Part shown: piece after piece, positions 42,681-53,995 of the stretch
Layout of the letters: each line of letters begins with the position of its first letter
Position numbering within the stretch: position 1 is the first letter of the stretch
Source: Diplonema papillatum
Taxonomy: Eukaryota; Euglenozoa; Diplonemea; Diplonemida; Diplonemidae
Direction: 5' to 3'
Length of the DNA stretch: 64,000 bases
Assembly (NCBI GenBank): GCA_030068145.1
Contig: JAPJBO010000154.1
Location: 62,001 to 126,000 of the forward strand
Notes under the pieces: generated by a model
What the model was told of the DNA's origin: nothing
The model's database searches: none
Seen by the model: the letters and a program-made list of their open reading frames with translations, nothing else
Made by a program: the position numbers and the translations under genes

Positions 42681-43021
42681 CAGGGATTATTCTAATCCCC
42701 GAAATCCGGGAAAATCGTGGCTAAAAAAGTCTGTAGCATGGCCGGAAATATTTTTTTTCCACGTTGAGCGAGGTTTTTTTGGTGACCTGCAATCCCGGTA
42801 TGCGACCTTCGTGGGAGTCTTGCTGCTTCGCCACTTTGTTGTAGACTCCACCTGTGGGTCTTGCGGGTCCTCTAGCCTCCGTGACACTGGCCTTGCAGGC
42901 ACAAAAAAGCTTTCACCAGAAACTCCCGTGGTTAAAACCCCTTTTTTAACCGGCCTGTTTTGAGAATACTATTTTTTTTTTGGTGAAGAAATAAATTTTT
43001 AACCATGCAGGATAATCCCTG
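42681..43021 (+). mobile_element. hAT-like element Q, intact copy
   Basis: Left end CAGGGATTATTCTAATCC, right end CATGCAGGATAATCCCTG. It is flanked by CGTGTACA and TGTGTACA (7/8 duplication). Interior words TGTAGCATGGCCGGAAA, GTTGAGCGAGG and TGTTGTAGACTCCACCTGTG match the split copy at 17068-17709. It inserted into duplicated 5' sequence of the CCCH/LRR gene. No coding capacity. Confidence 0.85.
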
Positions 43022-43391
43022 TGTGTACAGGGCAAAGTCCTGTCGCTTCTTCTCCTGCGTCGCCCTCGAGGGCGTCTCCTGCACGGAAGGCCATGGTCGA
43101 GGAGCTCCGTGGCGCGGTCGCGGACGAGGTCCGAAAAGGGCGGCTTCGCGCGCGTGGATGAGGTCGCTGGTCTTCGGGTCCATCCGCCGCAGCAGCGTGT
43201 CGAGCGGGATGCTGCTGTGCCCGTCGTTCGCCTTCGTCTCGGCTGCCGCCATGTCGACACTAGGCTCACGCCATACGGCGTCGCCGCCGACATGCTAGAC
43301 ACTGGCAGCCCTTCCCAGGACTCCTCCCTCTTGTCTTTGCTGTTGAATACCATTTTTTTGTTCTATGCGTGTACAGGGCAAAGTCTTGTCG
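43022..43391 (-). pseudogene. First-exon fragment of CCCH/LRR gene, copy a (minus)
   Basis: Matches the gene's first about 95 codons and leader (MSAATPYGVSLV.., IPLDTLLRR.DPKTSDLIH) with internal deletions and a frameshift. It forms the left arm of the first palindrome. Confidence 0.8.
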
Positions 43392-43452
43392 CTTCTTCTC
43401 CTGCGTCGCCCTGTCGACAAGACTTTGCCCTGTACACGCATAGAACAAAAAA
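43354..43452. repeat. Palindrome 1 (38-bp arms, 23-nt spacer)
   Basis: Arms 43354-43391 and 43415-43452 are perfect inverse complements (core TGCGTGTACAGGGCAAAGTC). The spacer is 43392-43414, part of the gene's own coding sequence (CTTCTTCTCCTGCGTCGCCC). The arms extend imperfectly into the flanking gene copies. Confidence 0.9.
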
Positions 43453-43789
43453 TTGATATTCAACAGCAGGAAAGACAAGAGGGAGGAGTCCTGGGAAGGG
43501 CTGCCAGTGTCTAGCATGTCGGCGGCGACGCCGTATGGCGTGAGCCTAGTGTCGACATGGCGGCAGCCGAGAAGAGGCGAACGACGGGCACAGCAGCATC
43601 CCGCTCGACACGCTGCTGCGGCGGATGGACCCGAAGACCAGCGACCTCATCCACGCGCGCGAAGCCGCCCTTTTCGGACCTCGTCCGCGACCCCCACGGA
43701 GCTCCTCGACCTGCTCCAAGAGCTCGACGAGACGCCGGCGAGCCTAGCACCCCTGGCCTTCCGTGCAGGAGCCCTTCTGGACGCCCTCG
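43415..43789 (+). pseudogene. First-exon fragment of CCCH/LRR gene, copy b (plus)
   Basis: The same 5' region in the opposite orientation. It shares the GACAAGAGGGAGGAGTCCTG leader and the MSAATPYGVSLVST start, with a frameshift after the start. It is the right arm of palindrome 1 and left arm of palindrome 2. Confidence 0.8.
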
Positions 43790-44110
43790 CTTCTTCTCCT
43801 GCGTCGCCCTGTCGAGGGCGTCCAGAAGGGCTCCTGCACGGAAGGCCAGGGGTGCTAGGCTCGCCGGCGTCTCGTCGAGCTCTTGGAGCAGGTCGAGGAG
43901 CTCCGTGGGGGTCGCGGACGAGGTCCGAAAAGGGCGGCTTCGCGCGCGTGGATGAGGTCGCTGGTCTTCGGGTCCATCCGCCGCAGCAGCGTGTCGAGCG
44001 GGATGCTGCTGTGCCCGTCGTTCGCCTCTTCTCGGCTGCCGCCATGTCGACACTAGGCTCACGCCATACGGCGTCGCCGCCGACATGCCGGGTGGTAGCA
44101 GCAGCCCCTT
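43790..44110 (-). pseudogene. First-exon fragment of CCCH/LRR gene, copy c (minus)
   Basis: Third copy, inverted again. The arms of palindrome 2 run from 43789 leftward and 43813 rightward and are near-perfect for about 280 bp. The spacer 43790-43812 has the same 23-nt sequence as the spacer of palindrome 1. It ends at ACATGCCGGGTGG, where similarity to the gene's leader weakens. Confidence 0.85.
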
Positions 44111-44157
44111 CCAGGATCCTGCCTGTTGTCTTTCCTGCGGTTGCAAGACGATGATTC

Positions 44158-44525
44158 CCTCACTTGTGGAAACTCACTACCCCACTCAGCCAAGCTGGAC
44201 AAACTCGGTCACTCGGGCACATTCCATTGTTGGAATAGCGCTCCGCCATTCAGCAAGATACACAAATTCGGATACTGGGGCTCGTTTCATTTCAAACTTC
44301 AATAACAGGCTCATTCCAGTTGTGGAACCTCACTACGCCACTCATCAAGATGCGCAAATTTGGATGTGTCGGAGCTCATTTCAGTTCAAACTCGGATAAT
44401 GGGGCGCATTCCATTGTGGTAACGTCACTGCGCCACTCAGCTAAGGTACACAGAGTCAGACACTCGGGCGCATTCCATGGAGCAAGATTTAAGCAGAAAA
44501 CACGAACTCGGATGCTGGGGCTAGG
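44158..44525 (+). repeat. Degenerate tandem repeat, about 75-bp period
   Basis: About five diverged units with words CACTACGCCACTCA, AAACTCGG and GGGGC.CATTCCATTGT. No coding role. Confidence 0.6.
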
Positions 44526-44820
44526 TGCCTTTACAGGGCTGCGGCACCTTCCTGTGTGCATGGCCTTTCCTTCTGCCAGACACTCCCAGGACTGCTGTCT
44601 CTTGCGGAATCGCGCACTGCAAACGAGAACGGCGATAAGGATTCACTTTTGACCATGGAAACTCTGTCCAAGAAAGAACGGAAAATCAAACAAGAAAAGC
44701 CGCGGGAAAGAAAAAGCAAAAGAAAATGACTCGACGGGGGAAACGATCGGCCAGACGAAAAGCACGGGGCTCGACCCCCCGTTTACCACCCGCCCCCACG
44801 CAACCTGTCTAGCGCGAGTG

Positions 44821-44855
<35 letters not shown>

Positions 44856-44970
44856 GGTCTGGTGACGCAGGTCCCTCGCGTGTGGTTGGGCGATGTCGCG
44901 TGCTCTGCGAATTCTCACCGATCGTTATACCCGGTTGTGACACTGAGGGTGTGGTGGAGGGGCAAACGCT
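44526..44970. other. Spacer with poly(G) run
   Basis: Purine-rich sequence and an uninterrupted G run of about 29 nt (44824-44852), lying just 3' of the RPS15A stop. No gene. Confidence 0.5.
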
Positions 44971-44978
44971 TGGGTTCC

Positions 44979-45371
44979 TCAGTAGAAGAAGCCGAGGACC
45001 TTTCCACCGGTGTGCTTGCGCTTGGCCTCCTCGTGGTCCATGATTCCGAGGGAGGTCGTCATCACGACGAACCCGAACTGACGGGACGGGAGAAGGTACG
45101 TGGTGAAGTCCTCGATGCCGTTAAGGTTGATGTTGTACCTCGGCGACACGACACCGCACTTGTTCAATCGGCCGTTCAACTCGACGACGATCTTGCCGCT
45201 TCTGTGGTCGTCAACGATTTCGAACTCGTTGATGTACCCGTGCTTCTGCATCACGGTCAGGAACTTCACGAGCACCTTCGAGCTCGGTCTCAGCAGAACC
45301 TGCCTCTTTCCCTTGCGGCTGGCGTTGGCCATCGACTTCAGGGCGTCTGCGATCACGGACATGCGAGTCAT
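44979..45371 (-). CDS. RPS15A: 40S ribosomal protein S15a (uS8), copy 1
   Basis: 130 residues, the standard length of eukaryotic uS8, starting [20 protein letters not shown]. Diagnostic stretches: [89 protein letters not shown]. It is a component of the small subunit's central body, binds 18S rRNA and acts in cytosolic translation. Intronless. The coding sequence is identical by eye to copy 2. Similarity continues about 8 bp past the stop and, with indels, roughly 70 bp upstream of the ATG. The ATG lies in a C/T-rich leader on the opposite strand. A longer N-terminal frame upstream is noncoding: RPS15A proteins begin at this Met. Confidence 0.97.
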   Translation of the reverse strand: MTRMSVIADALKSMANASRKGKRQVLLRPSSKVLVKFLTVMQKHGYINEFEIVDDHRSGKIVVELNGRLNKCGVVSPRYNINLNGIEDFTTYLLPSRQFGFVVMTTSLGIMDHEEAKRKHTGGKVLGFFY

Positions 45372-47265
45372 TTTCGAAAGGTTTTCTTTTGCTTTTCTTT
45401 TTGAAAGACTGCTCGGGGGTGCGGTTTGTGATGGTTCTGTGTGGGACGGGCCGGCAAGAGTCGGAAATTTGTTGCATTCGTGTGTGGTCCTTTTTGAGAT
45501 GGATTGTGTCTGGCGCTCTCTCTCCCTTAGGGTTGCCGCCCGAGGGAACCGGCTGTGAGCCGAAACTCGACACCGGTCTCTCCGAACTGCAGCAGGAGAG
45601 AACTTCGCGGCGGAACACAAAGCACCCGCCCTGCACGAGGCACGCGCCCAAGACCTGTGCACGGCTACCGTAGCACCCTTCATGTTTGCACCTTCCTCGG
45701 ATGCTACGGTCGGGAAGGGGCTTCAATGTAGTTGGGAAAACACGTTCCCCTTCCCCGCGTTCTGCGTGTGGGGTTACCACCGGGCAACTGCCGCAGCAGC
45801 CGCAGATACGTCATTCGCCCTTTGCTCACTTTCGGGAGGTGTCGTTGCTCACCTACCAGTGTGTTCCTGGTGGTTGCCTTAATTTGTTGCATTAGTGTGT
45901 GTGGGCCTTTGAAGCGTGGATGATGCCTCTCGCGCTGCTCCCCTTGAGGTTCCTGGCTCATGTCAAAGCGCCGCGTGTTGGAGTTGGAGGAGCAAATTGG
46001 CAGGCACAGTGGGGGACGATGCACGGAATTTTCCGAATCCCTTACCTCTCCGCAGAATGGCTGGCGATAGGAGCAGCCGCTCTTTTTTACCGGGGGTCTC
46101 CCTCGAGACGGGCAACAGACTTTTCATGCAGAATCATTTGGTCGAGGACGGCAGAAGAATCACCGGTCTGCTTGCGTTTTTGAGGATAGTCAACGGCTTG
46201 TTCGGTATTGAGTGGACACGTCTCCGCTGCAACACCGATGGCAACGGTATCCGATCGCCAGTCACTCCAGCTCGACTACTAGCTACGCTACTTTGTTGAA
46301 CGCCTACCCCGCCACTAAACGACTAGATTACCTGTGTTTCGTGTGGGCTATTGCACATCTACCTTTGAGATTGGAATATTGTTGCGATGGTGGGCATGCT
46401 GATGAGTACCACACTAAGCATCTCTACCTCCTTTGAGACTTCGCAACTGGCAGCCTCTTCAAGTATTTTTCTAACGCAGGTGCGGATACCAAGGGAAAAA
46501 AGCAGCGAAAGGAACCGCGAGAGACGTCGTGGGGTTTTGATCAGAAAGCTACAGACGATTCTCATTTATTTTGATGTAGCGCGACAAAAAAATGGAGGCG
46601 GGGGAAAAAGGCACGACAGAGGCGGTTCTCAGTTTGACGATTCGCTCCGAGTTCGCCAAGACGACAAGTGGGTGCTTCCGGCTTTCAGATGTTCCCCGGG
46701 TTTCCCTTCGTGGTGCACGTCTCGAAAAATGATGAATATCGAGGCGCCGCTCATCGCAGATTCGTGGGGTATAATTCGCGTCCCGAGAAGAAAAAAGACG
46801 TGACTCGAAGGGGGGTGGGAACAGCGTTTTCACTTCTTCGTAAAAAAGAGAAAAAGAAGAAGAAAAAGAAAACGCCAAGGCGCCATGGGACTTGACGCTC
46901 GTGAGAATACACCAGCCGGATTTAACGTCGTTCGGGAAAAAGAAGAAGTTTGACCTTCCCACCGTACGCCGTTAGACTCTTCCCTTCCTCTCCGTTCGGG
47001 GGGGAAGTCTCAGCTTTATGTTTGGACAGAGTCCTGTCTCTCATGATTCCAGTGGTCGTTCGTCGCGGAGGCGTAGAAAGATTGTCGAGCCGAAATCGGC
47101 AGTGCGGGGAGCGAGGATTGCTTTGTGGGAGCGTGCGCTCCCGTGTGCGCTTGGGAGAGAAGGTTGCTCTCGTCGCGGCGGAGAAGAACTGTCGAGACCG
47201 TGATGCAGTGCCTTTGCCATTTTTTATGCCGTGCTACCCGGGGGGGGTGGAGTGAGTTGGGTTCC
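45372..47265. other. Region between the RPS15A copies
   Basis: No gene recognised. A family M copy (46285-46480) and a family A-like piece (47010-47045) are present. The rest is unassigned, including A-rich DNA near 46790-46880. Confidence 0.45.
46285..46480 (+). repeat. Repeat family M, copy with internal insertion
   Basis: M words CGCCACTAAAC, CCTGTGTTTCGTGTGGGCTA, GACTTCGCAACTGGCAGCCT and CAAGTATTTTTCTAACGCAG. About 60 bp of extra sequence splits it near 46370. Confidence 0.6.
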
Positions 47266-47658
47266 TCAGTAGAAGAAGCCGAGGACCTTTCCACCGGTGT
47301 GCTTGCGCTTGGCCTCCTCGTGGTCCATGATTCCGAGGGAGGTCGTCATCACGACGAACCCGAACTGACGGGACGGGAGAAGGTACGTGGTGAAGTCCTC
47401 GATGCCGTTAAGGTTGATGTTGTACCTCGGCGACACGACACCGCACTTGTTCAATCGGCCGTTCAACTCGACGACGATCTTGCCGCTTCTGTGGTCGTCA
47501 ACGATTTCGAACTCGTTGATGTACCCGTGCTTCTGCATCACGGTCAGGAACTTCACGAGCACCTTCGAGCTCGGTCTCAGCAGAACCTGCCTCTTTCCCT
47601 TGCGGCTGGCGTTGGCCATCGACTTCAGGGCGTCTGCGATCACGGACATGCGAGTCAT
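47266..47658 (-). CDS. RPS15A: 40S ribosomal protein S15a (uS8), copy 2
   Basis: Encodes the same 130 residues as 44979-45371, offset 2,287 bp, with no difference seen in the coding sequence. The upstream flank aligns for about 70 bp with indels (TTTCGAAGGGTTTTC against TTTCGAAAGGTTTTC), then diverges. So this is either a recent duplication of little more than the reading frame or an older pair kept identical by gene conversion. Both copies look intact, and there is no sign which one is expressed. Confidence 0.96.
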   Translation of the reverse strand: MTRMSVIADALKSMANASRKGKRQVLLRPSSKVLVKFLTVMQKHGYINEFEIVDDHRSGKIVVELNGRLNKCGVVSPRYNINLNGIEDFTTYLLPSRQFGFVVMTTSLGIMDHEEAKRKHTGGKVLGFFY

Positions 47659-50070
47659 TTTCGAAGGGTTTTCTTTTTTGGTTTGCTTCTCTTTTCGTGA
47701 AAGACTGCGGGGGGAGTGTGGTGCTGTTCTGTGGGACGAATGCAACATCTATTCTATGCAGTGCAAGGACAGCTACCGCGCTCGTGCGCGCGCACTTAAG
47801 CAGCATGGCAGCGGCGTGAGGCTGTTTTCAATCTCGGTGAGTAGGCACTGATGAGAAGGAAGACAGGCCTTACGTCCAGCCAGGGCTTACGCAGCTTTTT
47901 TGTCTTGGGCTAAATACCGACTGAAAATCAGTACGTAGGGTCAGGCAAAAAGAAACAGAGCATAGTGCCAGTGTTGCATGTCTTTGTCTCTGCCTCCTCT
48001 CCGGCCTCAACCCTCCAGTGTCGCGGTGGTAAGCAACAGCAGGATCTGCCGACCGGAATACCCGGCACTGCGGTTGATTCCCCCGATGAATCTGCAGAAG
48101 TGCTAGTACGTGCTGATAACGTACTAAGCTGCGAAAAAAGCTGCGTAAGCCCTGAAGGAAGAAGCAACTCGAAGAACTTCGAACTCGATGACTTGGCGAA
48201 GCATAAGTCAGAACAAGCCTGAGATTCGAGTCGGCTGTTGAGCAACTCGCACAGAAGCAACCATTCGTCTGTCGATGGAAGCATTGGTCGGTCATTGGCG
48301 CCCCTTTGCTTTGTCGGCTTGAGCTCCAAATCGTTCGGCAGCCTTCTCGAGGATCACGACGGCGTACTCGGAGAACTCGTTGAGCACTTCTTCGAAATGC
48401 ACCATCTTCAAAATATACACCTCGCACACCGTGTAAGCGAACCGCCGAGCAGTCTTCGCAGACGCTTCACTTCTACTGGAACGGCAACTTCAGCGAATCG
48501 TGCAGGCTGTTCTTGAGGACTTGTTCTACAAAGAAGGCCCGTCGTTGAGACAGCTGTTTGAGGCGCCGTCGAGGGCGCTCAAACAGCTGTGCGAGAATCT
48601 GCAGCAACTTACGTCGCATTGAGCTTCAGGAAAGGAAAGAAAGCGGTAATCCGTGCAGCGTGGCGCGAATATTTCCCCGCAAGAACGCAGCCTCCGGTAC
48701 ATCGCTTAGTACCACGCTCCCTCAGGCACGAGGGGCCCGGAGAAGAAAGAAAGGGGGAGGGGGGCGGGGACGGTAACTCGGAAAAGGAAAAAAAAGAGGT
48801 CCGTTTTTTTTTTTTTTTTTCCCCTTTCGCTCGGAACCGAAGCTCTCGAAGTCTCTACCGGCGCTTTTTTTCAGAGTTTTTGTGTGTTGCGCCTCGTTTC
48901 TGTACAGTTTACCGCGGGAAGACTGCGGATACGAGTCTAACTTCCAGTGCGTGGATTCCCTTGGTCGCTTGGTCTTGAACCTCGTGGTTCGCCCGGCCTG
49001 GTTGCTTCGCGCTTCGTCTTCGTTTTGCATCACCTCGTCTCCGCTCTCCACTCTCCACTCAGTGCGTGAGCCCGTCCAAAAAAGGGCCCATCGAACCCGT
49101 ATATAAGTCGACCTTACTTGGGTGGACAAGGGGGTGTACTCGAGAAGTACTTGGGAAGTACTTGGGAAGTTCACGGGAGTACTAAATGCAAAAAGAAATC
49201 GCCAGAACTCGCCATTTTATCCTGTTTAGGGCGTAGGGTCTACTTATGTGAAGTACTTGGGAAGTTCTTAGTAATTGCATGGGAAGTTAAGTTTTCTACA
49301 GTGGATCACACCATTTTGAATGTGTGAGCCCCTCCGAAGCCTCCGAAGAAAGGACCTGCGGGAAAACTGCAGCACGGCCGCTAAACCACTCGAGAGCCGG
49401 GTAGGGGGAGGCTGAACTCGCTGACACACATAACCGCATAGAGAGGAGAAGGGTCTGCAACGAGCACACTGAGGCCCGGGACACGCGCGTTGATGCCAGC
49501 ACCAATGCGAGCATTCGGGACTGGGTAGGCAGAAACAACCGATTTTCGATGAGTCTTTTTTTTCGTCGCCACAATTTGTACGTTGGCAGAGTGAGTCGAT
49601 ACCTCTCGTCCCACCTCTCAGGTACACTTGTGGGGTGCGGTGATGGGGAGTCATTTGCATGCAAATGAGTACCACACGATACCGACACCACCTTTCGTTA
49701 CGTGGCGCTAGATACGGCGCGGCTTCATGGTGGCACAACTCGTAACGGTTGCGACGCCATTGCTGGAAAATTGTGGCACAAATTCATACTCCGAACGACA
49801 AACGGGATCGGAATACTCGCGGGTCTAGCGTTTCTTGTGGTTTATAGGTGTCTCCGGGTGGCCATTGAGGCTGGGAGTCGGGTAGTGAAAGGGATGTAGA
49901 CATATTTGCACACTTTAACCACGGCTAGCCATGAGAGAACGCATAAGGACAAGTCCAAAGGGTCTGACAGGACCTCTTCCCGCCCACTTGCATGTGTCCT
50001 CCCTTTCCACTGGGCAACACGCCGAGAAGGCTGGTTGTCGGGAGTTCACGAATCATCTGCTATTGCCAGG
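47659..50070. other. Gene-poor stretch
   Basis: No gene recognised except a possible exon at 48292-48475. A 17-bp-arm inverted repeat (CAGCTGTTTGAGGCGCC and its near inverse) lies near 48549-48590. Short GAAGTACTTGG repeats lie at 49140-49270. The minus frame near 49381-49614 (VSTHSANVQIVATKKK..) is open but unrecognised. Confidence 0.4.
48292..48475 (-). CDS. Possible terminal exon, unknown protein
   Basis: After a possible acceptor (TTGCCGTTCCAG) the minus strand is open to TGA at 48292-48294. It reads RSEASAKTARRFAYTVCEVY, ILKMVHFEEVLNEFSEYA, VVILEKAAERFGAQADKAK, with an evenly amphipathic helical character. Just upstream in another frame is LLQILAQLFERPRRRLKQL. The two could belong to one gene broken by a frameshift or separated by an unseen intron. 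Family not recognised. Confidence 0.3.
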
Positions 50071-50255
50071 ACAGTGCATGCAGGGTGCGGGTCTTTGTGC
50101 CATATTTATTGGGCAGTATGCATGCAGGGTGCGGGTCTTTGCCATATGTATTGGGCAGTATGCATGCAGGGTGCGGGTCTTTGCCATATCTGGGGCAGTG
50201 CATGCAGGGGGCGGTCTTTGCGCCATTTTTAGGGCCGTATGCGTGCAGGGTGCGT
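50071..50255 (+). repeat. Minisatellite of about 43 bp, five units
   Basis: Units contain GCATGCAGGGTGCGGGTCTT then TGCCATAT..GGGCAGT, slightly variable in length. Confidence 0.85.
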
Positions 50256-50311
50256 AGAAGTCGATCTTTGAGTGCGTGAGCCCCTCCGAAGAAAAGTCCA
50301 CACAAGTTCTA

Positions 50312-50545
50312 GTAGTTAAGAAAGATGCCTAAAGCCTCTAGTTAAGAAGATGGGCCCATAGCCTCCTCTAGTTAAGGCAGATGCCTGTAGCCTCTAGTTA
50401 AGAAGATAGGCCCGTAGCCTCCTCTACTTAAGAAAGATGCCTGAAGCCTCCAGTTAAGAAGATGGGCCCATAGCCTCCTCTAGTTAAGGAAGATGCATGA
50501 AGCCTCTAGTTCAGAAGAAGGGCCATAGCCTCCTCTAGTCATCCA
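50312..50545 (+). repeat. Minisatellite of about 57 bp, four units
   Basis: Units contain TAGTTAAG.AAGATGCCTGA, AGCCTCTAGTTAAGAAGATG and GGCCCATAGCCTCCTC. It follows within 60 bp of the previous minisatellite. Confidence 0.85.
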
Positions 50546-52357
50546 AAGATCTTCGAGTCCGTCGAGAACAGCTGAGTCGCTGCTCTTGGCAGGGATAAAA
50601 ACAGAGGGGTCGCTTTTTCGCGTCTTCCCGCGATAAGAGAGTCGGTTCTGCTCTGGTTCTCTACTCCTATAAGCAAGCCCAACATAAGGCGAACAAACAC
50701 GGGTTATACTGCTGTGGTTAGCTCGATGTCGCGTTAGGCTAACTAGCTTGATAGCCAGCCCCGGACATGCTTGGCTTCAGTGCCCTGAGGAGCCACCGAT
50801 ACAGAATTCTCGCTAAACTCCAGGATCCTCAGGGGGCACATCGAGTTTTGCGAGTATCGCGGGCAGCAAACTCAAGAGGTCTGGCGGACTCTTCCCTGCA
50901 GGATGCGCAAACGTCATGAAAAAAAAAAGGTGGGATGCCCTTGTATCCCGGCCAAGAACAAATTCGGTTCGGGATAAGGGCACAAAATTTGTGTTGAACC
51001 GGGAAGGGCACACATTTGTTTCGGGCGGGATACGCAAGGGAAATTTGCCAAAAAGAAATGAGTGCTATGTGCTTAGAGTGTAAGTAAGCGCACGCACTCT
51101 GAGTGACTCTCTTACCAAAAAGATTAGCTCCAGCCTCTAGGTAGGTTGTACGATGCTACGTTCATCTGAGTTCGGAGGTCCCCGTTGGTTACAAAAAAGG
51201 TCGCATACCCCACATGCACGGCATCGTACCAAAAGATTTCTGCCCAAACACCCCTTCCCCTACTGGCATCGTCTCCTGCCCTCATGCATGTGCGTGAGTG
51301 TTTTTACGTGGTGCCTTCCTGTGCGAGAGGCGTCCACGCCTCCTTCAGTTTCAAGTAACCGCTGATGCTCCCGCAGGTTGCGAGTAGGGGCCCGTATTCA
51401 ACTGGGGTGGTGCCTCGAACAGCACCTCACGATCCCTTCATTGTCAGCTTCACACTCGCCGCAACGCTGTGGGCTGTGCAGAATTGCCTCCATCCGCGGC
51501 CTCAGGCCATCTCCTTCACGATGGTGCTGTGTATACAGGCAACAGGTCTCCGCTGGCAGGCATTCTTCGCACATCCCTTGCATCGGGGGCTTCCTATGTA
51601 GCGCGCATATTTCGCCGGGGCGAGCCGTGTTCACCGCGTCCTCCGGGGCCTTCTTCGGTTGCGACCATCTGCACGCTCCTGCACGCGGAACCTTGTTTAC
51701 CATGAGTGTGTGCGTGCGTGTGCGTGTGTGTTTGTCTCGCCGTTGCGTCGGTTTGCGAAAGAAAGGACAAACCCCCAGACAAAGAGTGAACACAGAAACA
51801 GTCTAAAAGGCAGATCACTTCAGGGCGGGAGCTGCAGACATACGACTGAGAATTCCTGATTGAAGCGATCCAAGTAAAGAAAAGCCCTCGCACTCCTCAC
51901 AGAAGCCCCGGGTTGCCTCAATAGCCCTGTATTGCCAACCCACACACCGTCAACAGAAGCCCAGCCCGATATTTGGTAATGGAAACAATGTACTGCCAAT
52001 CCCCCGTACTGCCAAATGACGCCCCGTGCGTTTAAGGGACAGGCGCTTCGAACCCGTACGAAAGCAAAATAGTAGTAGTAGTAGTATGTGTCATCCTAAT
52101 CCGGGAACAAGTCAGGGAGAAGAACGGAGCAATCTTTACAAACAAACGAGTGACATAAGGTGGCCGCTTGAGCGGCGCCAATCCGAGAGCACATAGCAGC
52201 AGTGACGCGTCGGCAGTATTTGCACTTCAGGATGGGGCTGCTCGACGGCTAGCGAGTGTCGGCAGAGGGTGCAGTGGTCGGAGCAAGCTTGAACGTGGCA
52301 GGTCAAATGAGTTGGTCGATGTACGTCAGCGCATTAACCCTGTGCATGCGCCAGTAC
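50546..52357. other. Gene-free stretch with family I copy
   Basis: Inverted AT/GC words around 50925-51060 (GGGATGCCCTTGTATCCCGG; AGGGCACA.AATTTGT) resemble 58540-58700. Family I lies at 51295-51385. No gene. Confidence 0.4.
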
Positions 52358-52530
52358 GAAGGCTAGAGGGGGAGAAAACAATACAACTACAAAGTGGGTC
52401 TTTTTTGTTGAGCGATTACGCCCGCCACTAAACCCAGATTTACCTGTGTTTCGTGCACATTTACCTCCTTTGATCTATCGCAACTGGCAGTCTCCTCAGG
52501 CATTTCCTACAAAGCAGGTGCTTATACAAA
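52358..52530 (+). repeat. Repeat family M, copy
   Basis: 5'-truncated M from GAAGGCTAGAGGGGGAGAAA to GCAGGTGCTTATACAAAAAA. Confidence 0.75.
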
Positions 52531-53498
52531 AAAAAAACGTTTCAATAGCGCACAAGTACACGTTGGGTGCTGTTCCTGCAGAGGGCTGGGGGACAGGAGG
52601 ACGGGACTATTCTGCTGCCAAGCTCTTGCGGCTGAGCTGTTCCGGTGTAGCGGATTGCTTTGGTTGCGGGCAGGGCTGGTGGAAGCGGGGATAGCACGTG
52701 GAGGCCCGCTTCTGCCCGGAAGTGCACGGAGCAACGCCTCCTTTTCGGTCGCCCCGAGCCTACGTTTCTTTTTTTGGGAAGGCTTTGGATGAAAAGGGAT
52801 AAATGAGTGCGTCTCAAAAAATACCGTACAAAAAGAATTGTGTGGTGGTGCATGGCCGCTCCTCCTGGTTGGTGGAGTGATTTGTCAGGTTGATTCCGTT
52901 AACGAACGAGATCTCGACCCTTAAATAGGTGGGCGTGTCGTTGTAGGGGGTGTCTTTTGGCATCGGCGGCTTGCTGCTTACCCGAGACGCGCACTACTTC
53001 TTAAGGGGACTGCGCGCGACTTATAGCGCGCGGAAGAGCGAGCCAATAGCAGTCCTAAATGTGCCCATTTTCAGTTTTGCGATCGGAGCTCATCCAGTAG
53101 CCAATCCGAGCTCAGAACCTTCGTGTAGGAACGATTGGGGTCAGGGACCCCCGCGTGGGAAAGCCTGTGTCGTAAATTGGAAACGGGCAGTTTTTATAAG
53201 TATTTCTTGAGACGTACTCAAATGAGCAAGAAACGAGTAGTATTTCACATTCGGGGAGATAACCTTTCGCGGTGGGTATGCGTGTGAGTGTGGGAGTGAT
53301 GCTGGGTGTGCTGGGAATCCCTTGCCGTTCCTCCAATAATCCTCGAATGGTCGCGGCTGGGCGTTTGTGCATTTAATTCTGGTTAAACCGCTGCCTGTTC
53401 TTTTTAGCTGTAACAAATACTGTCTCCAGGGAATCAGAAATTGGTTTGGTCGTAAGTACGCACAAACAAAGGAAGCGCCAGATCCGTTTTTGCCGCAG
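52531..53498. other. Gene-free stretch
   Basis: No recognised gene or repeat family; the short open frames on both strands have no features. Confidence 0.4.
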
Positions 53499-53708
53499 AA
53501 AATACTCGAGGGGCTGCCTTGTGCTTACTTTGAAGGAGGCTAGAGGGGGAGAAACAATACAACTACAAAGTGGGTCTTTTTTGTTGAACGCGTACACCCG
53601 CCACTGAACCCAGATTCACCTGTGTTTCGTGTGGGATACAGCACATTTACCTCCTTTGATCTTTTGCAGCTGGCAGCCTCCTCAAGTATTTCCTACAGAG
53701 CAGGTGCT
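53499..53708 (+). repeat. Repeat family M, near-full copy
   Basis: AAAATACTCGAGGGGCTGCC to TCCTACAGAGCAGGTGCTTG. Very close to 11073-11290, so a relatively young pair. Confidence 0.8.
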
Positions 53709-53995
53709 TGGATGAAAGAAGCTTGATGACGTGACGATGCTTGCTTCGTACCGTCAATAGTTCAACAGCGGAGGTACAACGTTTTTCCTTCCTGCGTGCT
53801 TGATTCAGGCTCCGACCCGTGCGGCTAGCAAGAAGCCCAGCTCCCGCGGGATGTCGCTTCAAGCAAAATACAATCCAAGGAACGGTCTTTTCAGAAAGGC
53901 CGTCGCTGCATGGACACGTGCCGCTACTGTGTGACCGGCCAGTTCCCCGTCCAAGGGCTGGCCGCGGACTTGTGGTCTCGGACCGGCCAGATACA

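Noticed and set aside
44979..45683. N-terminally extended RPS15A of 234 residues
   Set aside because: uS8 proteins start at the MTRMS Met and are 130 residues; the extension is low-complexity leader sequence that does not occur in copy 2.
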